This document shows, piece after piece, positions 56,357 to 64,000 of a stretch of 64,000 nt of DNA. The notes below the pieces were generated by a model. It was not told where the DNA came from, ran no database searches, and saw nothing but the letters and a program-made list of their open reading frames with translations. A program made the position numbers and the translations under genes. Origin of the DNA: Macrococcoides equi (GTDB lineage: Bacteria > Bacillota > Bacilli > Staphylococcales > Staphylococcaceae); the NCBI RefSeq assembly GCF_047425865.1, contig NZ_CP179735.1. One strand, written 5' to 3'. The first letter of the stretch is position 1. Every line of letters begins with the position of its first letter.

Positions 56357-56406
56357 AAAATCCGAGGACATAATCAATATAGTTGATATGTCTTCGGATT
56401 TTATTT
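56357..56406. terminator. Terminator of nfrA
   Basis: AATCCGAGGACATA pairs with TATGTCTTCGGATT (G-U pairs included), followed by TTATTTT. Confidence 0.85.
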
Positions 56407-56414
56407 TGTAATGA

Positions 56415-56522
56415 TTACTTGTTTAAATCTTTTTCTTTAACACCGTAGCTAGATTCACGACCAGCAGTTAAGATAGCAGTAAGGAACGCGATACATACCA
56501 TTCCGATTAATAATGTATTCAT
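56415..56522 (-). CDS. Small membrane protein, 35 residues
   Basis: On the minus strand, TAGGGGGATTACC and ATG at 56522 encode a hydrophobic N-terminus (MNTLLIGMVCIAFLTAILTA) and a polar tail GRESSYGVKEKDLNK. The ribosome site and its position between two terminator-bounded genes support translation. No family recognised; it resembles the short single-helix proteins of staphylococci. Confidence 0.65.
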   Translation of the reverse strand: MNTLLIGMVCIAFLTAILTAGRESSYGVKEKDLNK

Positions 56523-56605
56523 TGGTAATCCCCCTAGATTTCATTAATAATATTATTATAACCTATTCGATAAATTTTTAAAACAACAAATAAAAGGATG
56601 ATCTT

Positions 56606-57736
56606 ATGCAGGCCATAATCAATGCGAAAATCTTTACAGAAGATGAAGTAATTGAAAACGGATATATCGAGTTTGATGAAAATATAATCTCCTATGGTAA
56701 GGGAGATTATTCAGGAAATGCTGAGACGATAGATGCTCATGGTTTTATGTTACTGCCTGGATTTATTGATATTCATATTCACGGAGGATACGGAGCAGAT
56801 GCGATGGATGGCAATCATGAGTCATTAAACACTTTAAGCCAAGGATTACTCAGTGAAGGAACAACCGCTTTTCTTGCGACAACGATGACTGAATCATTAC
56901 CGAGGATAACGACAGCACTTCAGTCTGTTGCATCATTTGACAGTAAAGGAGCTGAGCTATTAGGTATACATCTGGAAGGTCCATTTATTTCTGAACATAA
57001 AGTAGGCGCACAAGATCCGAAATATGTGACGCATCCTTCAATTCAACTGATTGATACATTGCAACAAGCAGCGGATCATAAAATAAAAATTATAACGATT
57101 GCTCCAGAAGTATCAGGTGCGAGCGAAGTGATTCAGCACTTTAAAGATATTATTTTTTCAGCAGGTCATACCATTGCTACTTTTGATGAAATGAATGAAG
57201 CTGTGGATAACGGCTTACGCCATATTACCCATTTATATAATGCAGCAACAGGATTCACACATCGTGAACCAGGGGCATTTGGTGCAGCCTGGCTAAATGA
57301 TCAGCTGAAAACAGAATGTATTGTAGATGGTGTACATTCTCATCCTGCAGCAGTAAAAATTGCTTATCGTTTAAAAGGAAATGATAAGTTTATGGTGATT
57401 ACAGATGCAATGCGTGCGAAAGGTCTAGGCGATGGTGAAAGTGAACTTGGTGGCCAGAAAGTTAACGTGTGTGGTAATGAAGCGCGTCTTAAAGACGGAA
57501 CATTAGCTGGCAGTGTACTAAAAATGAACGATGGATTGAAAAATTTTATAGAATATACTGGAGAGTCTGTGGATAATGCCTGGAGAGTGATGAGCTATAA
57601 TCAGGCAGTTGCACTTGGAGAAGATAGTCGCCTGGGGAGTATTAAAGTAGGTAAGCAGGCAGATTTTGTTTTACTAGATGATGAATTTAATGTGTTAAGG
57701 ACTGTAAAAAGAGGGTATAACATATATAATAAATGA
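56606..57736 (+). CDS. nagA: N-acetylglucosamine-6-phosphate deacetylase
   Basis: A 376-residue amidohydrolase producing glucosamine-6-phosphate. Metal and catalytic motifs: FIDIHIHGGYGAD, GIHLEGPFIS, SAGHT, HLYNAATGF, and ITDAMRAKG with the catalytic Asp. AAAGGATG precedes the ATG. The NagB-like gene 34 bases downstream suggests one amino-sugar operon. Confidence 0.95.
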   Translation: MQAIINAKIFTEDEVIENGYIEFDENIISYGKGDYSGNAETIDAHGFMLLPGFIDIHIHGGYGADAMDGNHESLNTLSQGLLSEGTTAFLATTMTESLPRITTALQSVASFDSKGAELLGIHLEGPFISEHKVGAQDPKYVTHPSIQLIDTLQQAADHKIKIITIAPEVSGASEVIQHFKDIIFSAGHTIATFDEMNEAVDNGLRHITHLYNAATGFTHREPGAFGAAWLNDQLKTECIVDGVHSHPAAVKIAYRLKGNDKFMVITDAMRAKGLGDGESELGGQKVNVCGNEARLKDGTLAGSVLKMNDGLKNFIEYTGESVDNAWRVMSYNQAVALGEDSRLGSIKVGKQADFVLLDDEFNVLRTVKRGYNIYNK

Positions 57737-57770
57737 TAAGCATAAAAGAAATGTTCTAGGAGGAAGCATC

Positions 57771-58382
57771 ATGGCGATGAATTTTAAAGTATTTGGGGAT
57801 AAATTAACTGTATCAAATTACGTAGCAGATTTATTTAGAAAGCAAATGAACAACAACCCGACGTCTATTATTGCTACAGCACTTGGAGATGAAGCACATC
57901 ACGTAGTAGCTGAACTGAAAGCAGATGTCTCAAAAAATCCAGTGGATACGAGTCAGATTCACATTTTTGATTATGATAAATTACAAGGTGAATACGGTGT
58001 GGTTGGGATAGTAGATAAACAATATCATGCCGCAAGTGGAAAAGATATCATGGACTTAATCAAAAATGAAGCGAAGACTAAAGAAAATAAAGGTAAATTA
58101 ACGACGCTTTTTGCGACAGTAACTCAAGACGGATCAGTTGGCTATCAGGAAATTAATCAGGATGACGATAAAGGTTTACGTTCTGCGCGTGAAATCATTC
58201 TAGTTTTAACGGGTGCTGATAAAGCTTCGATCGTTGAAAAATTATATCACACAGAAGCAGGAGGCAGTTTTGAAGCAGCTAACTTAAAGACACACCGTAT
58301 GGTGAATGTAATTTTAGATGATGCAGCTGCAGCTGGTTTACCTGAAGATGTACGTGAATATTATTTCCAAAAATTTGCGTAA
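57771..58382 (+). CDS. NagB/glucosamine-6-phosphate isomerase-like protein
   Basis: A 203-residue protein similar to a conserved staphylococcal gene annotated as glucosamine-6-phosphate isomerase (C-terminus LKTHRMVNVILDDAAAAGLP). It is shorter than true NagB (about 240) and the classic active-site His/Asp motifs are not evident, so catalysis is uncertain. GGAGGAAGC precedes the ATG. Lies after nagA, which supports an amino-sugar link. Confidence 0.7.
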   Translation: MAMNFKVFGDKLTVSNYVADLFRKQMNNNPTSIIATALGDEAHHVVAELKADVSKNPVDTSQIHIFDYDKLQGEYGVVGIVDKQYHAASGKDIMDLIKNEAKTKENKGKLTTLFATVTQDGSVGYQEINQDDDKGLRSAREIILVLTGADKASIVEKLYHTEAGGSFEAANLKTHRMVNVILDDAAAAGLPEDVREYYFQKFA

Positions 58383-58395
58383 AGGAATGATGAGT

Positions 58396-58536
58396 ATGTC
58401 AACAGCTAATGATAATAAGAATGAAATGGTAACAAATTTTGATGATGTTGTTGAATTAGGTAAAGAAATGGAACAGATTTCTGAACAAAATGCTGAAGAG
58501 AGAGAAGCATTAGATAAAGAAGATAATCCTGAGTAA
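58396..58536 (+). CDS. Small acidic protein, SAS053-like, 46 residues
   Basis: A highly acidic, probably unstructured peptide (STANDNKNEMVTNFDDVVEL, then GKEMEQISEQNAEEREALDK). It resembles a short conserved staphylococcal protein of unknown function before fumC. AAAGGA lies 9 bases upstream of ATG 58396; ATGs at 58387 and 58390 are also in frame. Followed by a very strong terminator. Confidence 0.75.
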   Translation: MSTANDNKNEMVTNFDDVVELGKEMEQISEQNAEEREALDKEDNPE

Positions 58537-58558
58537 CACGTTAATGGAACGTAATATG

Positions 58559-58610
58559 AACCGACTAAACTTTAAATCGCGTGGTGATTTAAAGTTTAGT
58601 CGGTTTTTGT
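58559..58610 (+). terminator. Terminator of the nagA operon
   Basis: A perfect 20-bp stem starting AACCGACTAAACTTTAAATC with a 7-base loop, then T5. Confidence 0.93.
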
Positions 58611-58665
58611 TTATTATCACCAGTCAATGATAGACAGAGACTATTTTTTATGAATAATTAATGAA

Positions 58666-58679
58666 TGTAAGCGCTGTTT
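58666..58679 (+). promoter_or_regulatory. Candidate cre site upstream of fumC
   Basis: TGTAAGCGCTGTTT agrees with the CcpA consensus in the central part (TGTAANCGNTNW) with two mismatches at the end. It lies 44 bases before the ATG. Confidence 0.4.
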
Positions 58680-58722
58680 AATGTAGAATAAAAGTATCAA
58701 AGTGAATAAGGGGAGAATTTGA

Positions 58723-60108
58723 ATGTCTTTTAGAATTGAACATGATACATTTGGTGAAATCGAAGTACCAGCTGAGAAGTTCTGGGGTGCTCAAACGCAA
58801 CGTAGTAAACAAAACTTTCCAGTAGGAAAAGAACAGATGCCGATTGAAGTGGTTTATGGTTTTGCGCATTTAAAGAAAGCTGCTGCAATTGTAAATAAGG
58901 ATCTTGGTAAATTATCTGCAGAAAAATCTGATGCAATTGTAAAAGCATGTGATGATGTGTTATCAGGTAAATTAGATGATCATTTTCCATTAGTAGTATG
59001 GCAGACAGGTTCTGGTACTCAAAGTAACATGAACGTAAATGAAGTCGTTGCTTTTGTTGCGAATCAATATTTAAATGAAGCGGGAAGTACAGAATCTGTT
59101 CATCCAAATGACGATGTGAATAAGTCTCAATCATCGAATGATACTTATCCTACTGCAATGCATGTAGCACTTTTCCACGAGATTGAAGCAAAACTGATGC
59201 CAGCATTAGATAATCTACGCAATACATTCAAAGCAAAAGAAGAAAAATTTGCGGATATTATAAAGATCGGACGTACGCACTTACAAGATGCTACACCACT
59301 TACACTAGGGCAAGAGATTTCTGGATGGCGCTACATGCTTGATAAATGTGAATCTTTACTGAATCATTCTAAAAAAGAATTGTTAAGTCTTGCAATTGGT
59401 GGGACAGCGGTAGGAACAGGTATTAACGCACATCCTGAATTTGGTGATCGTGTTGCTAAGCAAATCGGGGAACAAACAGGTTATGCATTTGTGTCATCTC
59501 CAAATAAATTCCATGCTTTAACAGCGCATGATGAAGTAACTTTTGTACATGGTGCACTTAAAGCATTAGCTGCTGATTTAATGAAGATTGCAAATGATGT
59601 ACGCTGGTTGTCATCTGGACCTCGTGCAGGATTAGCTGAATTATCAATTCCTGAAAATGAACCAGGTTCATCAATTATGCCTGGTAAAGTAAATCCAACG
59701 CAATCTGAAATGTTAACGATGGTTGCTGTTCAGGTAATGGGAAATGATGCAGCAGTAGGTATTGCGGCAAGTCAAGGTAACTTTGAATTAAACGTATTTA
59801 AGCCTGTTATTATGTACAACACATTACAATCAATCTATTTATTAGCGGATGGTATGAATTCATTTAATGATAATTGTGCTGTTGGTATTGAACCGATTGA
59901 AGAAAATATCAGCAACTATTTAAATCAGTCATTAATGCTTGTTACAGCATTAAATCCACATATTGGTTATGAAAAAGCAGCGCATATCGCTAAAACTGCT
60001 CATAAAGAAGGATTAACATTAAAAGAATCTGCAATTAATTCAGGTTTCTTAACTGAAGCACAATTTGATGAATGGATTAAGCCAGAAGAAATGATTCATC
60101 CAAAATAA
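58723..60108 (+). CDS. fumC: Fumarate hydratase, class II
   Basis: A 461-residue TCA-cycle enzyme interconverting fumarate and malate. It has the superfamily signature GSSIMPGKVNPTQSEM, the substrate-site segments GSGTQSNMNVNEV and HPNDDVNKSQSSND, and TALNPHIGYEKAA near the C-terminus. AAGGGGAG precedes the ATG. Confidence 0.97.
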   Translation: MSFRIEHDTFGEIEVPAEKFWGAQTQRSKQNFPVGKEQMPIEVVYGFAHLKKAAAIVNKDLGKLSAEKSDAIVKACDDVLSGKLDDHFPLVVWQTGSGTQSNMNVNEVVAFVANQYLNEAGSTESVHPNDDVNKSQSSNDTYPTAMHVALFHEIEAKLMPALDNLRNTFKAKEEKFADIIKIGRTHLQDATPLTLGQEISGWRYMLDKCESLLNHSKKELLSLAIGGTAVGTGINAHPEFGDRVAKQIGEQTGYAFVSSPNKFHALTAHDEVTFVHGALKALAADLMKIANDVRWLSSGPRAGLAELSIPENEPGSSIMPGKVNPTQSEMLTMVAVQVMGNDAAVGIAASQGNFELNVFKPVIMYNTLQSIYLLADGMNSFNDNCAVGIEPIEENISNYLNQSLMLVTALNPHIGYEKAAHIAKTAHKEGLTLKESAINSGFLTEAQFDEWIKPEEMIHPK

Positions 60109-60139
60109 GAGTTTTTATATTTGAAAGGGCAGGTATGGT

Positions 60140-61672
60140 ATGAAAAGATTAGGTTTAGTAGACATTGGCTCAAATACGATTCGTCTTGTAATATTTGAGT
60201 ATTCTAAAGAAACTGGATTACAGGAATTACAAAATATAAAAACACCTGCACGTTTATATCAGTTTTTAAGTGACGATAAAGTAATGTCTGATAAAGGAAT
60301 TGAAGTACTTTGTGAAACATTAAATAGCTTTCAGAAAGTAGCTCAGAAATTTGATGTGAATGCATTGTACCCAGTGGCTACAGCTGCAGTCAGACAAGCT
60401 AAAAATATTGAAGATGTCATCGTAAAAGTTAAAGAAAATACTGGCATTGAAATGCGTATTATTTCTGAAGAAGAAGAAGCTTACTTTGGATTTTATGCGG
60501 TTATCAATACGTTAGATTATGAAGATGGTGTAACGGTAGATATTGGTGGCGGTAGTACTGAAGTAACATTTTTTGAAGACAAGGAACTTAAGTTTTCTCA
60601 CAGTTTCCCGTTTGGTGTAGTAACGCTTCAAAATATGTTCTTTAAAGGTAAAGCACATAATGATAGGTATGCAATTGAACAGGCAGCTCAATTTATTCAG
60701 GAGCAGCTTAGAAGTTTACGCTGGTTAGAAAAACGTCGTGTACCTATCATTGCAATTGGTGGCTCAGCACGAAATATTGCACGTATCCATCAGTCTCTAA
60801 CTGAATATCCGATAGCAGGGGTGCATGGTTATGCCATGAAAGAAAAAGATCTTGAATTAGTATTTGAGAACTTAACGAAAGCCTCGCAGGATGAACTGGA
60901 AGACTTAGATGGTTTAAGTCGTGATCGTCAGGATATTATTGTTCCATCATGTGTATTATTTAATACTTTATTTGATGAAGTGGAAGCAACTGAATTTATC
61001 TTTTCACGTAAAGGCTTACGTGAAGGTGTGATAATGAGTATTCTGGAAGAAGAATACGTGCTTCCGTTTGATAAAGATAATGTGTTTAAAGATTCATTAA
61101 AGAATTTAGCATCAGATTATAATATTAATCAGGAAGAAGCAAACCAACGCGTAATGATTGCTGAGACATTATATTATGAGCTGGATAAGCTTGAACTTAT
61201 TGATGGGAATAAGCGCGATAAGACATTTTTAAAACACGCTGCGTATCTCTATTATTTAGGAAGTTATATCGATTCTGATGCGTCAAGTCAACATACTTAC
61301 TATATTCTTTCCAATTCAAGCCTAAATGGTATTAGTCATAAAGACAGAGTCAAACTTGCTCTGCTTGCCAGCTATAAAAATAAATCATTACTTAAATTTT
61401 ATGAAGATGAAACACGATGGTTCAATAGTGAGGAACGTGAAGTGATTCAAATGCTCGGAAGTATCTTAAAGTTTGCTTATGCCCTTAATATTAGTAATAC
61501 AAATATCGTTCAAGCCTTATACTTTAAGAAAAATGACGATGATATTGATTTAGTTATTGAATATACTGGTGATGCAATCGCAGAAGAATATCAAGCTGAG
61601 CGTCAGAAAAAACACATTGAAAAATTGATAAAGTCAAAACTTAACCTCATTTTTACAAAAACTTTACAATAG
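60140..61672 (+). CDS. ppx: Exopolyphosphatase, Ppx/GppA family
   Basis: A 510-residue ASKHA-fold phosphatase that removes terminal phosphate from polyphosphate. Motifs: GLVDIGSNTIRLVIFEY, SEEEEAYFGF (catalytic Glu), TVDIGGGSTEVTFF and AIGGSARNIARIHQ. The C-terminal half is helical (HD-type). AAAGGGCAGG lies upstream. It pairs with ppk 60 bases downstream, a classic polyphosphate turnover unit; a role on pppGpp is possible for the family. Confidence 0.93.
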   Translation: MKRLGLVDIGSNTIRLVIFEYSKETGLQELQNIKTPARLYQFLSDDKVMSDKGIEVLCETLNSFQKVAQKFDVNALYPVATAAVRQAKNIEDVIVKVKENTGIEMRIISEEEEAYFGFYAVINTLDYEDGVTVDIGGGSTEVTFFEDKELKFSHSFPFGVVTLQNMFFKGKAHNDRYAIEQAAQFIQEQLRSLRWLEKRRVPIIAIGGSARNIARIHQSLTEYPIAGVHGYAMKEKDLELVFENLTKASQDELEDLDGLSRDRQDIIVPSCVLFNTLFDEVEATEFIFSRKGLREGVIMSILEEEYVLPFDKDNVFKDSLKNLASDYNINQEEANQRVMIAETLYYELDKLELIDGNKRDKTFLKHAAYLYYLGSYIDSDASSQHTYYILSNSSLNGISHKDRVKLALLASYKNKSLLKFYEDETRWFNSEEREVIQMLGSILKFAYALNISNTNIVQALYFKKNDDDIDLVIEYTGDAIAEEYQAERQKKHIEKLIKSKLNLIFTKTLQ

Positions 61673-61732
61673 TTCGGTATAACTAATATAGACTGTTAAA
61701 TTTAGAATACAATAAAAGTGGATGTGACGATA

Positions 61733-63883
61733 ATGGAAAAAGTAGATTTAAACAACAAAGCATTTTACAACAATAGAGAAGTAAGTTGGGTAGGTTTTAA
61801 CCGTCGTGTAATTGAAGAAGCGTTTGATAAGAAAAATCCATTGCTTGAACGTCTTAAGTTTTTAGCGATTGCAAGTTCTAATGCCGATGAGTTCTTTATG
61901 GTACGTGTAGGTGGTCTTAAAGACCAGGTAGCGATGAATTTCAGTGAACCTGAAAATAAGACGCAACTTACACCGACTGAACAATTAGTAGCGATTGATA
62001 AAGCAAATCGTGAAAATGTGAAGTTGCAATATGATCAGTATAAAACACTGATTCAGGAGCTGGAAGGCTATCAAGTATACTTCAAAGCAATCGACGAATT
62101 ATCACCAGAAAACTATGAGATTATTGAACAAAAGTTTAATTTTGAAATCTTACCGACATTGACGCCGCTTGGAATCGATGCTTACAGACCTTTTCCTAAA
62201 TTATCAAATAAGTCATTAAATATTTTTGTTGATGTAGAAACGGATGCTGGTGAAAAGAAATCAGCTATCGTCCAAATTCCTGCATTACTTAATCGTATCA
62301 TCCAGTTAAAGAATAATGATCGTACAATATTTGTCCTGTTAGAAGATGTGATTAATCATTTCATCGATAAACTATTCTTCGGATACAAAGTCATTCGTAC
62401 TTTTACTTTCCGTATCACTAGAAATGCTGATTTAACAATCCATGAAGATGGTGCAGAAGACTTATTAATTGAAATTGAGAAATTCCTGAAGAAACGTAAA
62501 AGTGGTGCAGCTGTTCGTCTGGAAATTGATACAAGACACGACACATCTATAAATGGTTCATTCCTGATGAATGAATTAGAAATTGAAGCACGTGATATCT
62601 ATAAAATTGATGGACCACTGGATTTAACAATGTTATTCCAGTTATCAGGTATGATTGAGAAGAAATATCCACAGTTAGCATTTAAACCATTTGAAGCGGC
62701 TCCTCCGAAATATTTAAATGGTGGCAATGTGTATGAGGAAGCGAATAAACATGATATTTTCTTCCATCATCCATATGAATCATTCCAACCGATCGTTGAC
62801 TTTATTAAAGAAGCTTCGGTTGATCCCAATACATTAGCGATTAAACAGACATTATACCGTGTATCAAGTGATTCTCCTATCATTGATGCCTTAAAGAATG
62901 CTGCAGAAGCAGGAAAGCAAGTCACTGTATTAGTTGAATTAAAAGCACGTTTTGATGAAGAGAATAATGTACACTGGGCGAGAATGCTGGAAGAAGCAGG
63001 TTGTCATGTTATCTATGGTATGACGCATTTAAAAACACATTCTAAGATTACATTAGTCGTTAAAAAAGTAGGCGATGAAGTAGTGCCTTACGTCCATTTA
63101 GGTACAGGAAACTATAACGATAAAACAGCTAAAATTTATACAGATATGGGTATTATCACGACAAATAAAGAAATTGGTCAGGATGCCATGAACTTCTTTA
63201 ACTATTTAAGTGGTTATTCTGAGAAGCCGACATATAAGAAATTACATGTGGCGCCATTTGAGATTCGTGATGAGTTTGTTGAGCATATTAATCAGGAGAT
63301 TGCATGTCATAAAGAACATGGCAACGGCTTGATTATTGCGAAGATGAATTCACTTACCGACAAAACAGTTATTAAGAAGTTATATGAAGCAAGTCAAGCT
63401 GGCGTTAAAGTGAAGTTGATCATTCGTGGTATTTGTTGTCTACGCCCTGGCATTGCTGGTATTAGTGAGAATATTCGCGTCATTAGTATTGTCGGACGCT
63501 TCCTTGAGCACTCAAGAATCTACTATTTCTATCATAACGGTGCAGAAAAAATGTATCTATCTTCAGCGGATATGATGACACGTAACATGATTAAGCGTGT
63601 AGAAATCTTATTCCCGATATTAGATCCTAAGATTGTCACTGAGCTGAAAGAAATATTAGACTTACAACTTAATGATAATCAAAAAGCACGTGAGCAGGAT
63701 GCAAGTGGTGTGTATCATTATGTACGTAATGATAACTCAGCTGTAAACTCTCAGGAAGAACTTGTGAATCAGGCGGAAAGTTATAAACGTCAATTAGTTA
63801 AGACGAAAGAAGTTGAACCAAAACCTGTGATGAGTAAACGCGCTAAATTATTAGGATTTGTAAGAGATAGATTAAAAAAATAA
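61733..63883 (+). CDS. ppk: Polyphosphate kinase 1
   Basis: A 716-residue PPK1 making inorganic polyphosphate from ATP. N-terminal domain (NNREVSWVGFNRRVIEEA), head domain, and two phospholipase-D-like catalytic domains. The autophosphorylated His is in MTHLKTHSKITL, and the ATP/Arg sites are in HLGTGNYNDKTAKIYTD and IIRGICCLRPG. The start at ATG 61733 is preferred; an in-frame GTG lies at 61718. No strong Shine-Dalgarno at either. Confidence 0.96.
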   Translation: MEKVDLNNKAFYNNREVSWVGFNRRVIEEAFDKKNPLLERLKFLAIASSNADEFFMVRVGGLKDQVAMNFSEPENKTQLTPTEQLVAIDKANRENVKLQYDQYKTLIQELEGYQVYFKAIDELSPENYEIIEQKFNFEILPTLTPLGIDAYRPFPKLSNKSLNIFVDVETDAGEKKSAIVQIPALLNRIIQLKNNDRTIFVLLEDVINHFIDKLFFGYKVIRTFTFRITRNADLTIHEDGAEDLLIEIEKFLKKRKSGAAVRLEIDTRHDTSINGSFLMNELEIEARDIYKIDGPLDLTMLFQLSGMIEKKYPQLAFKPFEAAPPKYLNGGNVYEEANKHDIFFHHPYESFQPIVDFIKEASVDPNTLAIKQTLYRVSSDSPIIDALKNAAEAGKQVTVLVELKARFDEENNVHWARMLEEAGCHVIYGMTHLKTHSKITLVVKKVGDEVVPYVHLGTGNYNDKTAKIYTDMGIITTNKEIGQDAMNFFNYLSGYSEKPTYKKLHVAPFEIRDEFVEHINQEIACHKEHGNGLIIAKMNSLTDKTVIKKLYEASQAGVKVKLIIRGICCLRPGIAGISENIRVISIVGRFLEHSRIYYFYHNGAEKMYLSSADMMTRNMIKRVEILFPILDPKIVTELKEILDLQLNDNQKAREQDASGVYHYVRNDNSAVNSQEELVNQAESYKRQLVKTKEVEPKPVMSKRAKLLGFVRDRLKK

Positions 63884-63892
63884 GAGGCTATT

Positions 63893-63990
63893 TTCAATGC
63901 GTCCAGGACAGAACAAATTGGAAGCTATTCCTATGAAATCGCTATTTGATTTCAAAGGATAGCTGAAATTTGAATAGGTCCTGCATTGAA
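63893..63990. other. Long imperfect hairpin after ppk, possible structured RNA
   Basis: TTCAATGC (63893) pairs with GCATTGAA (63983), and AGGAC with GTCCT. CAAATT (63914) pairs with AATTTG (63967), AGCTAT with ATAGCT, and TGAAATC with GATTTCA around a 7-base loop. In all about 98 bases fold back on themselves with small bulges. There is no T-run after it on either strand, so it is not an ordinary terminator. The window ends 10 bases later. Confidence 0.6.
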
Positions 63991-64000
63991 TTAAAAAATC

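Overview
The window is low-GC Firmicute DNA from the family Staphylococcaceae. MurT/GatD, VraTSR, a Sav1866-type exporter, GsaB, PerR, YfhP and SgtB resemble their Staphylococcus aureus counterparts closely, and the gene order follows the same backbone. The adjacent ppx and ppk genes and some sequence divergence suggest a relative such as Macrococcus rather than S. aureus. That genus-level guess is inference.

Layout. 1-3.7 kb: 3' part of murT with gatD (lipid II amidation), then a radical SAM/SPASM gene and the di-iron repair gene scdA behind a palindrome that looks like an NsrR operator. 3.7-10.5 kb: an FUSC membrane protein, map, the cell-wall-stress operon vraU-vraT-vraS-vraR, and a reverse-strand block (YtxH-like, YihY, carbonic anhydrase). 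10.6-33.4 kb: conserved housekeeping genes (aminopeptidase, thioesterase, XRE-cupin regulator, YfkAB radical SAM enzyme, RlmD-type methyltransferase, PfpI, sgtB, recX, a TagH/TagG-like ABC pair, yfhP, mutY, DUF402 phosphatase, Sav1866-like exporter, membrane-anchored FMN glutamate synthase, MPG glycosylase, second FUSC protein, gsaB, bcp, a 2-hydroxyacid dehydrogenase, perR, ygzB). 33.5-41.8 kb: a complete rRNA operon (16S, tRNA-Ile, tRNA-Ala, 23S, 5S) followed by 23 tightly packed tRNA genes and one separate tRNA-Leu. The last two genes of the packed cluster are aberrant tRNA-Gly(UCC) genes of the peptidoglycan-donor type.

41.8-44.4 kb: an ISL3-family element with 25-bp inverted repeats and a perfect 8-bp target duplication, inserted in the T-tract of the tRNA-Leu terminator. 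An IS30-family element is inserted inside its transposase gene, which also carries an in-frame A_AAA_AAG slippery heptamer where its two reading frames meet. 44.4-64 kb: a PH-domain protein, DMT exporter, alpha/beta hydrolase, small proteins, a ClpP paralogue, MazG-like protein, orphan PTS EIIC, aminotransferase, a glutamine-type ABC transporter with fused binding protein and permease, queG (frameshifted), trmL, nfrA, nagA, a NagB-like protein, fumC, ppx and ppk. The window ends in a long uncapped RNA-like hairpin.

How the genes connect. Several loci act on the cell envelope: MurT/GatD amidate the stem peptide, VraTSR senses wall damage, SgtB polymerises glycan, the TagGH-like pair may export a polymer, and the special tRNA-Gly genes would supply glycine for interpeptide bridges. 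A second theme is oxidative and nitrosative stress: ScdA, Bcp, PerR and PfpI. No complete new defence system or biosynthetic cluster is visible. The most unusual items are the NsrR-like operator on the radical SAM-scdA operon, the degenerate ABC ATPase, the nested IS with its possible frameshift signal, and the terminal hairpin.
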